NCBI GenBank assembly: GCA_934277375.1
Contig: CAKQTZ010000010.1
Coordinates: forward strand, 1-64,000
DNA: 64,000 bases
Reading direction: 5' to 3'
Origin: an uncultured Coprococcus sp.
Lineage (GTDB): Bacteria > Bacillota > Clostridia > Lachnospirales > Lachnospiraceae
The translations under genes and the position numbers were made by a program. Below are positions 8,221 to 16,721 of this stretch, piece after piece. Under the pieces are notes generated by a model. It was given only the letters and a program-made list of their open reading frames with translations, was not told the DNA's origin and did not search any database. Each line of letters starts with the position of its first letter. The first letter of the stretch is position 1.

Positions 8221-8652
8221 ATGAGCAAAATTAATATCGTATTCTGGACACAGGGCGGAAATACACAGATGATGGCAGAGGCTATCGCAGACGGTGTGAG
8301 AGAGGCAGGAAAGGAAGCTGAGGTAGTATTCGTAAGCAGCATCACACCAGATGCACTCAAGGATGAGCCGGTGTTTGCACTTGGATGCCCGGCTATGGGA
8401 GTTGAGGTTCTTGAGGAGGCTGAGATGGAGCCATTCGTTGCTGAAGTAGAGGGATTTGCTTCAGGCAAGAAGATCGCACTCTTCGGTTCATACGGCTGGG
8501 GAGATGGCGAGTGGATGCGCGACTGGGAGGCGAGAATGCAGTCAGCAGGCGCAGAGCTCGTAGGCGGAGCCGGACTTATGTGCCATGAGACACCGGACGC
8601 AGAAGGTCTTGAGGAGTGTAAGGAGCTTGGACGTCAGTTGGCAAATGCCTGA
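8221..8652 (+). CDS. Flavodoxin (143 aa)
   Basis: Short-chain flavodoxin, an FMN-binding electron carrier that can replace ferredoxin in anaerobes. The N-terminal strand IVFWTQGGNTQMMAEAI carries the phosphate-binding loop (T/S-x-T-G-N-T type, here TQGGNT). The 50s loop is ALGCPAMGVEVLEE and the 90s loop GSYGWGDGEWM supplies aromatic flavin-stacking residues. Start is at ATG after AAAGGAGG. It is monocistronic, enclosed by a 55-bp inverted repeat, and 164 bp downstream of the DUF3793 gene. Codon use matches well-expressed neighbours. Confidence 0.93.
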   Translation: MSKINIVFWTQGGNTQMMAEAIADGVREAGKEAEVVFVSSITPDALKDEPVFALGCPAMGVEVLEEAEMEPFVAEVEGFASGKKIALFGSYGWGDGEWMRDWEARMQSAGAELVGGAGLMCHETPDAEGLEECKELGRQLANA

Positions 8653-8673
8653 TTGACGGACGGCACGGACGAT

Positions 8674-8840
8674 AAAAAATAACCGTATATATGCAGTCAC
8701 GTTCGGCTTCCCTTGATTCTACCAGTTACATATGCATGCGGCTACGCAAACGATAAGGGCGTTGTTTGCTTCGCCTTAGCAGGTAACTGATCGAACCAAT
8801 GGCGCCTTCACTACCGACTGGCATATATATGGTTTTTTTA
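8674..8840 (-). ncRNA. Candidate structured RNA, element A
   Basis: AACCGTATATATGC at the left pairs with GCATATATATGGTT at the right, flanked by A6 and T7 runs, so either strand would end in a U-run. On the minus strand the core contains CTGCTAAGGC, CCTTATCG and TAGCCGCATGCAT. These are also present in order in element B (40701-40920), although the outer stems differ in sequence. Nested stems AGTTAC/GTAACT and GCAAAC/GTTTGC are visible. On the minus strand it follows the gene at 8934-9647. I cannot match it to a named RNA family. Strand choice is based on alignment with element B and is tentative. Confidence 0.5.
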
Positions 8841-8870
8841 TCTGCGTGCCTGTTTGTGGAATATGTAGAA

Positions 8871-8925
8871 ATGGAGCAGACGCATTCCAATGCGCTGCGC
8901 GCGGCGTCTGCGTGAACTGTCATCA
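8871..8925 (-). repeat. 55-bp inverted repeat, right copy
   Basis: Complement of 8073-8127 with three differences. It ends 8 bp before the stop of the minus-strand membrane-protein gene, so it could double as that gene's terminator stem. Confidence 0.9.
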
Positions 8926-8933
8926 AGCATTGT

Positions 8934-9647
8934 TTAGTGTCCTGCGTACTGGGCCTTGTGGCTGCCGTGGTGCTTGATGTGCTCGGTTATGTATGGCGCA
9001 ATGGCGATGTGTTTGTCCATGACATTCCCAACTATGGCGATTCCCTTGCCCATGGTGAATGCGGCGAGGACGGTGCCGATTCCAAGGCCGTAGATGCGGC
9101 CGAGGATGAAGCCTGTCAGGGCTGCGGTAGTTGCAAGGCATATCACATCAAACGAAATCTTCACCTTGGAATATTTTGCCGATATTATCTCAGACAGCTC
9201 CCTTGGGAAAAGGTCTGTCGGGATGATCGGAAGCCCACATCTGTTGGACAGTGCGATTCCGATGCATATCAAAATATAACTTATCACAAAGTAAAGGATT
9301 CTCCATGGGAGGGCAGTTGGCAAAACCCCGATCCACATCTCATGGATATCCAGCATCTTGCCAAATACAAAACCAACTATGAAACTGCACAGATACTGGG
9401 GAACGAATTTCTTTCTCATGATCATGAGGGTGAGAATAAGTACGCCCTGAAATATGTATGTCCAGGTTCCGAGAGTCAGCCTTGGAAGAACCAGCGAGAA
9501 TGCGTATGGCACGCTGGATATTGCTGATATTCCCGCTGCAGAATAGAGCATGAGAACCACTCCGAAACTGTTGATGGTGACTGCTGTTATCAGGGCGATC
9601 TCGCCCCACACGTTATGCAGATGTGCATTTCCTGGTTGAGTTTTCAT
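8934..9647 (-). CDS. YczE/YyaS/YitT-like integral membrane protein (237 aa)
   Basis: About six hydrophobic spans are seen: residues 14-40, 45-75 (with a GTWTYIFQG segment), 85-100, 112-135, 165-185 and 190-215. The ending is histidine-rich (HHGSHKAQYAGH). The layout and the NRCGLPIIPTDLFPRELSE loop fit the YczE/YitT superfamily of unknown function. It is divergent from a LysR gene across a 256-bp spacer, which suggests control by that regulator. Start codon ATG 9647. The His-rich tail is unusual and could bind metal; that is speculation. Confidence 0.8.
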   Translation of the reverse strand: MKTQPGNAHLHNVWGEIALITAVTINSFGVVLMLYSAAGISAISSVPYAFSLVLPRLTLGTWTYIFQGVLILTLMIMRKKFVPQYLCSFIVGFVFGKMLDIHEMWIGVLPTALPWRILYFVISYILICIGIALSNRCGLPIIPTDLFPRELSEIISAKYSKVKISFDVICLATTAALTGFILGRIYGLGIGTVLAAFTMGKGIAIVGNVMDKHIAIAPYITEHIKHHGSHKAQYAGH

Positions 9648-9819
9648 TTTCTGTTTTTCCTCATTTCATTCTTTATATAGTGTGTTTTAAAACATATCCA
9701 TTGATTTCCCCAGCATCCGGGCACTTTAATTGTCTAAGACTTCATATATGTATATCCCTGCGGTTTTTGATTGTAGCACCGACAACACCACATAACAAAT
9801 AAATAGTTTTTATAGTTTG

Positions 9820-9834
9820 ATAGATTTTATCTAT
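9820..9834. promoter_or_regulatory. Palindrome between the divergent genes, possible LysR site
   Basis: ATAGATTTTATCTAT is symmetric and lies about 70 bp before the lysR start, in AT-rich DNA. LysR proteins bind interrupted palindromes in divergent promoters. The assignment is inference. The rest of 9648-9903 shows no gene. Confidence 0.4.
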
Positions 9835-9903
9835 AAAAAATATTCGGATTGTATTAAAATATGAATAGGATCATATATAAATAATGAAAAGAGGGCGTTA
9901 TAA

Positions 9904-10779
9904 GTGAACCTGTCATATATTAGATATTTTGTTGAACTGGCACATGTTCAGCATTACACAAATGCTGCCAGAAATCTGAATATAACACAGCCAAGTCTCA
10001 GTCACGCAATATCCCAGCTTGAGGAAGAACTTGGGGTAATGCTTTTTGAAAAGAATGGGCGCAATACAGAGCTCACTGCATTTGGCAGAGAATTCCTTGC
10101 GTGTGCAGAGCATTCGCTTGGCACGCTTGATGCGGGGGTGGAGTCCATACAAAAAGAGGCTGCCGGGGATGGTGTGATACGGCTTGGTCTCATAAGACCT
10201 CTTGGAATGGAATTTGTACCGCGTCTGGCAGCAGAATACCTGAAGAAGGATGAAAACAGGAATGTGTCGTTTACATTTCACACAGGAACCACAGGACAAC
10301 TGCTTGATGATCTTGCAGCCCGAAAATATGACATGGTTTTCTGTTCAAGACCGCCTGAGACGATGGGATTTTCTGCCATTCCTGTCGGCAGACAGGATCT
10401 TGTTGTCATAGCACCGTCAGGCCATCCTTTGGCAGACAGAGATTCGGTGACACTTGAGGATACACTCGGATATAAACATGTATATTTTTCGAAGGGATCT
10501 GGAATGAGAAGTCTGGTGGATGAGATGTTTGAAGGGCTTGGCAAAGCTCCTGAGATAGCATGCGAAACGGAGGAGGATGAGGTCATAGCCGGACTTGTGG
10601 CAGCGGGGTTTGGAATAGCGGTTGTTCCTTACATGGATATGCTCAAAAGGCTTGATGTGAAGGTCCTAAGCATAAAACACCAGCCGGTTGACAGGCTTTA
10701 TTATGTTGTTCATGACAACAGGACATATATGTCCCCGGTGGCGACAAAATTCCATAAATATGTGTTATCTTGCAATTGA
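9904..10779 (+). CDS. LysR-family transcriptional regulator (291 aa)
   Basis: GTG start after AAAGAGGG. Residues 1-60 form the LysR helix-turn-helix (ARNLNITQPSLSHAISQLEE, then LFEKNGRNTELTAFG). The rest is a periplasmic-binding-protein-like effector domain of usual length. It is divergent from the YczE-like gene at 8934-9647, which is its likely target. The effector is not predictable from sequence. Confidence 0.92.
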   Translation: MNLSYIRYFVELAHVQHYTNAARNLNITQPSLSHAISQLEEELGVMLFEKNGRNTELTAFGREFLACAEHSLGTLDAGVESIQKEAAGDGVIRLGLIRPLGMEFVPRLAAEYLKKDENRNVSFTFHTGTTGQLLDDLAARKYDMVFCSRPPETMGFSAIPVGRQDLVVIAPSGHPLADRDSVTLEDTLGYKHVYFSKGSGMRSLVDEMFEGLGKAPEIACETEEDEVIAGLVAAGFGIAVVPYMDMLKRLDVKVLSIKHQPVDRLYYVVHDNRTYMSPVATKFHKYVLSCN

Positions 10780-10903
10780 CAAATGAAAGTATGATAGTTA
10801 GAATGATTCTCATGTAAACTTGTAAATTTTGAAAAAGTTGCACAAATCAAATTGTACAATTGTCACGATGAATCGCCAGGATGTATAAGGGGGCGCATAG
10901 TTA

Positions 10904-12568
10904 GTGGATAGGACTGCTGTATTTAATATAGCATTTGAAATGTGGGGAATATTAATTTGTCTGTTTGCATTTGCGGTTATATTCCTTCAGAAGAATAATA
11001 ATAGAGATAAAAAGAGTGTGAGCCTGTGTATGGAGGCTGCATGTATCATTCTGCTGACTGCAGATATGCTGTCATGGTATTATCAGGGAAAAACAGGGCA
11101 GACAGCCTATTACATGCTAAAGATAAGCAATTTTACCGTGTTCTTTATCAACTATTTATATATGACTTTGTTTACGTTTTATCTTCTTGTCATTCTCAAC
11201 AGAGGAGAGACGAAGATGCCGGCGAGAGCAAGGGGCGTGGAAGTTCTGAGTGCTGCGGGGATAGTCCTGCTCATCATATCCCAGTTCAGTGACAAGCTGT
11301 TCTATTATATAGATGGCAATAATTTCTATCACAGGAGCAGCGGTTATCTGTTGTCGCAGCTTATTGCAGCAGCAGGACTTGTTCTAAGTTTTTCGATACT
11401 TCTGCAGTATAAAAAAAGACTGGAAAAAAGAGTGTTCTGGTCAAGTGTTTTGTATTTTATCCTGCCGTGTATATCCACAGTTGTTGTCATATTCTATTAT
11501 GGAATTTCATTTCAGACAATATCTGTGGTGGTTTCTACACAGATCATGTTTGCAGTTGATATGGTCGAGATGGACAGATCACTTGCGAGATCCAGACAGG
11601 AGGTTGAGCGCACAAAGTATGAGGCTGAGCATGATCTTCTGACCGGCATGTACAACAAGACGGCCGGAATGCAGAGGATAAGAGAGTATATAGATAACAT
11701 GACTGACGAAGACAGTGCTTCTCTTGTATTTGTGGATATAGATGATTTCAAGAGTGTAAATGATACATATGGTCACGCAGTTGGTGATTACTGGATTGAG
11801 AAGGTGGCAAAGCTTCTCCGGAGTGACTGCTATGAAGAGGATGTTGCCTGCAGATATGGTGGAGACGAATATGTAGTGCTTCATAAGGGCTTATCAGATA
11901 TATCTGTTCTGGAGTCAAAGACGAGAAGACTTGCCAGAAAGCTTCAGCGCAAGGCAATGGAGAGAGATCAGAACGTCCATTGCAGTGCCGGTATATGTCA
12001 GATCCATGGCTCCGGATTCAGCACAGATGAGTGTATGAGTGTCGCGGACAATGCGCTGTATGAAGCAAAGAAGAAGGGCAAGAATGCCAGCGTGATCCAC
12101 AGCATCAGCAAGGATGGTACGGACAGAGTGACCGTACTTGACAAGCTAGAGTCTGATATAAAAAAGGCTCAATCCAGGGTAGAGGCGAGGATCGCATATA
12201 TGTATACTGATATTATATATGTTAATTATGAGAACGATACATATCGTGTTATCAAAGGTGATTCTGAGCTGAACAATGATATATCCTGTGCAAATAACTA
12301 CGATGAAGTGGTTGGATTGATAAGTAACCGGTTTGAGTCGGATCGGTCAAGATGCATAGTCAGAGATTTTCTCAGCCGCGAACGCATGGAGAGTTACACA
12401 GTCGGCAATACGGGATATCAGACAGAGAACCTTCGCAGAGGGGTTTTGTCAGTCAGCTGTGCAAACAACCATGGGGGTGCAAGTATTATACATGTTATCC
12501 CGGTGGACGAGGATGGTGACAGAGGTTACTTTGTGGTCGTACAGGATCTTGACATATATGTTGGTTGA
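10904..12568 (+). CDS. Membrane-bound diguanylate cyclase (554 aa)
   Basis: GTG start, AAGGGGG upstream. The first about 225 residues hold six or seven transmembrane helices. Residues about 245-400 are a GGDEF domain with DLLTGMYNK, FVDIDDFKSVND and the active-site loop RYGGDEYVVLH. GGDEY is an accepted catalytic variant. The allosteric I-site RxxD, expected just upstream of the loop, reads YEED, so product inhibition is probably lost. A C-terminal region of about 130 residues has no recognised domain and may be sensory. It makes cyclic di-GMP if active. Confidence 0.9.
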   Translation: MDRTAVFNIAFEMWGILICLFAFAVIFLQKNNNRDKKSVSLCMEAACIILLTADMLSWYYQGKTGQTAYYMLKISNFTVFFINYLYMTLFTFYLLVILNRGETKMPARARGVEVLSAAGIVLLIISQFSDKLFYYIDGNNFYHRSSGYLLSQLIAAAGLVLSFSILLQYKKRLEKRVFWSSVLYFILPCISTVVVIFYYGISFQTISVVVSTQIMFAVDMVEMDRSLARSRQEVERTKYEAEHDLLTGMYNKTAGMQRIREYIDNMTDEDSASLVFVDIDDFKSVNDTYGHAVGDYWIEKVAKLLRSDCYEEDVACRYGGDEYVVLHKGLSDISVLESKTRRLARKLQRKAMERDQNVHCSAGICQIHGSGFSTDECMSVADNALYEAKKKGKNASVIHSISKDGTDRVTVLDKLESDIKKAQSRVEARIAYMYTDIIYVNYENDTYRVIKGDSELNNDISCANNYDEVVGLISNRFESDRSRCIVRDFLSRERMESYTVGNTGYQTENLRRGVLSVSCANNHGGASIIHVIPVDEDGDRGYFVVVQDLDIYVG

Positions 12569-12592
12569 TTTTCCGGATCAGGACATCTTTCC

Positions 12593-12626
12593 GCCCCACA
12601 ACCGCAAGGCTGTGGGGCTTTATTTA
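12593..12626 (+). terminator. Terminator after the GGDEF gene
   Basis: GCCCCACAACC and GGCTGTGGGGC pair around GCAA, followed by TTTATTT. Confidence 0.85.
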
Positions 12627-12627
12627 T

Positions 12628-12684
12628 GCCCACTGGGGACGGAGGTTTTGTACCTGTATTCTCACTGGAAACGGAGATTTTGCA
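12628..12684 (+). repeat. Two imperfect direct repeats in the spacer
   Basis: CACTGGGGACGGAGGTTTTG (from about 12631) and CACTGGAAACGGAGATTTTG (from about 12662) are spaced about 31 bp apart. Such repeats resemble degenerate ends of small IS200-like or MITE elements; the assignment is weak. Otherwise 12569-12800 shows no gene. Confidence 0.4.
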
Positions 12685-12800
12685 CATAGACAAATAAAAA
12701 AATATATAAAAAATATGAAAAAACACATCTTTGTTGACGAAAACAGGGGTTAAACATATAATGACAATATCAAAAGTTAGAACATCTGAGGTGATCACAT

Positions 12801-14303
12801 ATGAGAATCAGACAATTTAGAGATGACCATTGGGATCGGCTTCCGACTATAAGGATCCAGAAAGCGGTTCTGGAGAATTTTAAGAGCGTGGAGCACGGCG
12901 AGATAGTATTTTCCTGCGGAAAGAGATACGTTCCATATGGGACGGAGGCGGATATACTGGGACTTTACGGTCAGAATGGATCCGGTAAGACAAGCTTTAT
13001 AGAGGCTCTGGCGATACTTAAACTGCTCATGATGGGGGCAGAGGTTCCGGGAGTGTATGCAGAGTGTGTTGCAAAAGGACAGGAGAAGTCCAGGCTTGAA
13101 TTTACATTTGACCTTCAGTATCCGGATGGATGTATCCGGAAGGTGATATACGAATTCTGCCTGTCGGCTGTTGAGAATGAACAGACGGGTGGATTTGGAC
13201 AATATGGCGCGGATGAGAACGGAGGCCACACCAAATACAGGGTAAGAATACAGGATGAGAAATTAAGTATGGCGGGGGACTTTGGAGGCAGAAAGATCAT
13301 ACTCCAGCCAGTCATTGACACGACTGCTGAGGAGAGACCATTTGGCCCTGTGTCAAAACAGAAATTTTTTATTAAAGGGGACAGAAGATGCGCGGATGAA
13401 CTCAATATAGTGAGGAGACTTGCTGAGGAGAAGTCTATTTCATTTATATTCTCATTTGGTGCGGCGAAGGTATTCGATGAATGTGGTCTGTATTCAGAGT
13501 TTTATCAGGTCGTGATGGAACTGGCTTATTACAGTCAGCTCTATTTTCATGTGGTTGACACGAAATCAACAGGTTATATAAGACTGAATTATGGACTGCC
13601 TCTGTATACCCAGAGTGGAAGATATCTCCTTAAGACTGATATGCCGAACATAATGCCGGAGCTGGTGTTCCGCGAGCTTGAAGAGCAGTTTAAGAACATA
13701 AATATCGTGCTCAGCCAGATCGTGCCGGGACTGAATGTGAACATGCATGAACTGTCTCCTGCCATGATGAAGGATGGAAGTGTGGGGCATGTGGTTGAGA
13801 TAGTATCAAGCAGGAATGAATTTGATATGAGCAGTGAGCACAATGTGGATGCGGATCCGGATGGACGTCTGGTCATGCCGTTCAGATATGAATCGGACGG
13901 AATAAGGAAGATTGTGTCGGTGCTGAGCCTCATAATAGATGCGTACAATGAGCAGTCATGTACCATAGCAATAGATGAGCTGGATGCGGGGGTATTTGAA
14001 TATCTTCTGGGGGAGGTTCTTCAGACATTCCAGGAGTCTGGCAAGGGACAGCTCATTTTCACTTCACATAATCTCAGACCTCTTGAGGTTATCAACAAAG
14101 ATTTTATATGCTTTACAACGACAAATCCGGAGAACAGATATATCCGGATGAAGGGTATAGGAAGCACGAATAACCTTCGAAGCACGTACTTCAGAGAGAT
14201 ACTTATAGGCGAGCAGGACGAGGAGTTGTACAGGAATACCAAGAAATACAAGATCGTGTCAGCATTCAGAAAGGCGGGGATGGACGATGGGGAAACGACC
14301 TAG
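12801..14303 (+). CDS. AAA15/OLD-like ATPase of a two-gene system (500 aa)
   Basis: An SMC/ABC-type ATPase. The N-terminal strand IQKAVLENFKSVEHGEI leads to Walker A GLYGQNGSGKTS (about residue 54), a long variable middle, a signature-like FRYESDGIRKIVSVLSLI near 357, Walker B CTIAIDELDAG near 391, and a TSHNLRPLEV switch. This is the domain order of AAA15 ATPases such as OLD and AriA of PARIS. The next gene overlaps it by 17 bp and encodes a TOPRIM-like protein, as in those anti-phage systems. A defence role is inferred from this pairing. Confidence 0.8.
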   Translation: MRIRQFRDDHWDRLPTIRIQKAVLENFKSVEHGEIVFSCGKRYVPYGTEADILGLYGQNGSGKTSFIEALAILKLLMMGAEVPGVYAECVAKGQEKSRLEFTFDLQYPDGCIRKVIYEFCLSAVENEQTGGFGQYGADENGGHTKYRVRIQDEKLSMAGDFGGRKIILQPVIDTTAEERPFGPVSKQKFFIKGDRRCADELNIVRRLAEEKSISFIFSFGAAKVFDECGLYSEFYQVVMELAYYSQLYFHVVDTKSTGYIRLNYGLPLYTQSGRYLLKTDMPNIMPELVFRELEEQFKNINIVLSQIVPGLNVNMHELSPAMMKDGSVGHVVEIVSSRNEFDMSSEHNVDADPDGRLVMPFRYESDGIRKIVSVLSLIIDAYNEQSCTIAIDELDAGVFEYLLGEVLQTFQESGKGQLIFTSHNLRPLEVINKDFICFTTTNPENRYIRMKGIGSTNNLRSTYFREILIGEQDEELYRNTKKYKIVSAFRKAGMDDGETT

Positions 14304-15051
14304 GAAGAAGATAGTCCTGTTCCTGGTTGAGGGAATGTCCGACAGAAACGCTCTGGAGATACCATTTGGACAGCTGCTGGATGACGTCGATTCCGACATA
14401 TTGCTGGAATTTGCCATGGTTGCAAAGGGGGATGGCACATTCGGTGGTGATATCACATCTAAGAATGGGATATATCCTGAGAATATAGAGCATTTTATAG
14501 ATGAGATCATGGTCAGTCCATTTCTGAAGCAGACGGGGTTATATCCAAAGGATATTATGGAGATCGTGCATTTTGTTGACACAGATGGGGTGTACATTGA
14601 TGATGCGCTGGTTGCGTCAAGTGGGAATGAAAGTGATGCCCCGCTGTATTATCCGGATTATATAGTAACAGGGAACCCGGATCATGTAGTGGAGAGGAAT
14701 CATAGAAAGAGTGAGAATCTGGATGTGCTCACATCCTTGGATTCGGTTAAGATCGGAAGCAAAAAGGTGAAGTACTCCACATATTATTTTTCGTGCAATC
14801 TTGACCATTTCCTCCATGGGGATGCCAATTACAATGAGCACGATAAGATCAGAAAGGCTCTGGAATTTTCTACGGCGCATGAGGACTCAGGATCCTTGAA
14901 GCGCTTCTTTGAGGAAAATGAGAAAGAGACTTCGGGTATGACATATGACGAGTCGTGGGATTACATAAGGCAGGGGGAGAATTCATTGAAAAGGCATACA
15001 AATGTAAATCTGCTGATAAAACGGTTTATGGATATGGCTGGTGACAGATGA
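14287..15051 (+). CDS. TOPRIM/DUF4435-like effector partner (254 aa)
   Basis: It starts inside the last 17 bp of the ATPase gene (ATG 14287). The N-terminal KIVLFLVEGMSDRNAL has the TOPRIM 'VEG' glutamate, and IVHFVDTDGVYID near residue 95 gives the DxD pair. This pattern is shared by OLD-type TOPRIM nucleases and AriB (DUF4435). The C-terminal half is rich in His, Asp and Lys (FSCNLDHFLHGDANYNEHD). The gene order ATPase then TOPRIM with overlap suggests a complex. Which named family it belongs to needs a profile search. RloB-type proteins are an alternative. Confidence 0.65.
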   Translation: MGKRPRKKIVLFLVEGMSDRNALEIPFGQLLDDVDSDILLEFAMVAKGDGTFGGDITSKNGIYPENIEHFIDEIMVSPFLKQTGLYPKDIMEIVHFVDTDGVYIDDALVASSGNESDAPLYYPDYIVTGNPDHVVERNHRKSENLDVLTSLDSVKIGSKKVKYSTYYFSCNLDHFLHGDANYNEHDKIRKALEFSTAHEDSGSLKRFFEENEKETSGMTYDESWDYIRQGENSLKRHTNVNLLIKRFMDMAGDR

Positions 15052-15079
15052 TTATTTTATATAGACAGGAGTGGCAGTT

Positions 15080-15214
15080 ATGGGTAAGAAGAAGGAAAAT
15101 GATGGAGTATACACGAGACCCTCAAAGGGCTTCAGCAAAAAAACGAATATGATCGTGGGAATAGTATTTGTGATATTTGTGCTTGTATGCTGTATTATCA
15201 GGCTGTTTGTGTAA
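15080..15214 (+). CDS. Small single-pass membrane protein (44 aa)
   Basis: ATG 15080 follows AGGAG at 15067-15071. The product has a basic N-terminus (MGKKKENDGVYTRPSKGFSK) and one hydrophobic helix (MIVGIVFVIFVLVCCIIRLF) reaching the end. It is too short for standard gene calling. It sits 28 bp after the ATPase/TOPRIM pair and 92 bp before trkA. It could belong to either unit. Function unknown. Confidence 0.6.
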   Translation: MGKKKENDGVYTRPSKGFSKKTNMIVGIVFVIFVLVCCIIRLFV

Positions 15215-15306
15215 GGATTGGCAAAGAAAAACAACTGGTGTTGATTTTTAAAATCTACATGATATACTTGGCTTAGTTAATGTAGGTGATTAAGGAGGAT
15301 AAACCT

Positions 15307-16710
15307 GTGTTTGGGAGTAAGTCGGGTAAGAAGACAGGACTGAAGATAATAATAGTTGGGTGTGGCAAGGTCGGAGTTGCCATACTGAAGCAGCTTGCGA
15401 ATGAAGGACATGATATAACGATAATAGATAAGGATCCGCAGAAGGTTGCTACATATTCCAACCAGTACGATGTTATGGGAATAGTTGGAAATGGAGCTAA
15501 CCACAGTGTGCAGCTTGAGGCTGGCATACAGACTGCGGATCTTATTGCTGCTGTGACATCATCCGATGAGCTCAATATTCTGTGTTGTACTATAGCAAAA
15601 CAGGTGGGCGATTGTGCTACCATAGCGAGACTGCGTGATCCGGATTACAGCAAGGAGGCAAGTTATCTGAGGGAGAAGCTAGGACTTACCATGATCATCA
15701 ATCCGGAGCTTGAGACTGCGATAGAAGTGTCCAGGGTTTTATATCTGCCGACGGCGCTTGAAATCAACTCATTTGCACATGGGCAGGCTGAGATGACGAG
15801 GATCAAGATACCTGCGAAGAATGTGCTGGACAACAAGAGTATAGCTGATCTTGGTAAGGATCTGTCAAGCAGGCAGAAACCGATAAACATACTTATTGCA
15901 GCGGTTGAGAGAGATGGAGAATTCTATATTCCATCAGGAGATTTTGTGCTTAAGGCTGGTGACATAATGTCCTGTGTTGGTACGAGACAGATGTCGAGAA
16001 AGTTCATGGAGCACATAGGATTTAAGACGGCAAGAGTGAAGAATACTATGATCATAGGTGGCGGCAACGTAGCGTATTACCTGGCCGGACAGCTTATAAA
16101 TATGGGAATATCCGTGAAGATCATAGAGGAGAACAAGAAGCGCTGTGAGGAACTGTCTGTTCTGCTCCCAAAGGCGATAATCATAAATGGTGATGGAACG
16201 GATCAGGAGATACTGAATGAGGAAGGCTTGGCTGATGCTGAATCATTCGTATCCCTTACTGGTATAGATGAGGAGAACATACTGCTCACGCTGCATGCGA
16301 GAAAACATTCAAATGCGAAGACGATAACCAAGATAAACAGGAGCAATTTCCGTGAGGTCATCAACAGCCTTGACCTTGGCAGTGTGGTCTATCCGTGCAG
16401 TATAACTGCGGAATCCATAGTGGCGTATGTAAGAGCCAAGAAGAATTCCAACAGTAATAACATAGAGACTCTGTATCACATGTTTGACTCAAGGGCTGAG
16501 GCGATCGAATTCAGGGTATTTGAGAAGTCTGATGTCACAGGAATACCGCTTAAGGATCTCAACCTGAAGAAGAATCTGCTCATTGCGTTTATCAACAGAA
16601 ATGGTTCTATACTGCTTCCTACAGGACAGGATTCCATACAGGTCGGCGACACAGCTATGATCGTAACTACAGAGACCGGATTTACAGACATACGCGATAT
16701 ATTAGCTTAG
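15307..16710 (+). CDS. trkA: TrkA potassium-uptake regulatory subunit (467 aa)
   Basis: Start chosen at GTG 15307, 8 bp after AAGGAGG; an upstream GTG at 15286 would encode the ribosome site itself. There are two RCK repeats. The first has IIIVGCGKVGVAIL and an NAD-binding acidic residue in TIIDKDP; the second has MIIGGGNVAYYLA. A TrkA-C domain follows each. The protein forms a cytoplasmic gating ring that binds NAD(H)/ATP and controls TrkH. It is directly followed by trkH (11 bp gap), so the two form an operon. Confidence 0.93.
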   Translation: MFGSKSGKKTGLKIIIVGCGKVGVAILKQLANEGHDITIIDKDPQKVATYSNQYDVMGIVGNGANHSVQLEAGIQTADLIAAVTSSDELNILCCTIAKQVGDCATIARLRDPDYSKEASYLREKLGLTMIINPELETAIEVSRVLYLPTALEINSFAHGQAEMTRIKIPAKNVLDNKSIADLGKDLSSRQKPINILIAAVERDGEFYIPSGDFVLKAGDIMSCVGTRQMSRKFMEHIGFKTARVKNTMIIGGGNVAYYLAGQLINMGISVKIIEENKKRCEELSVLLPKAIIINGDGTDQEILNEEGLADAESFVSLTGIDEENILLTLHARKHSNAKTITKINRSNFREVINSLDLGSVVYPCSITAESIVAYVRAKKNSNSNNIETLYHMFDSRAEAIEFRVFEKSDVTGIPLKDLNLKKNLLIAFINRNGSILLPTGQDSIQVGDTAMIVTTETGFTDIRDILA

Positions 16711-16721
16711 GAGGCGCACTT

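Noticed and set aside
8937..9527. 196-codon plus-strand frame opposite the YczE-like gene
   Set aside because: Composition and residues are not protein-like, and it lies fully antisense to a clear membrane-protein gene.
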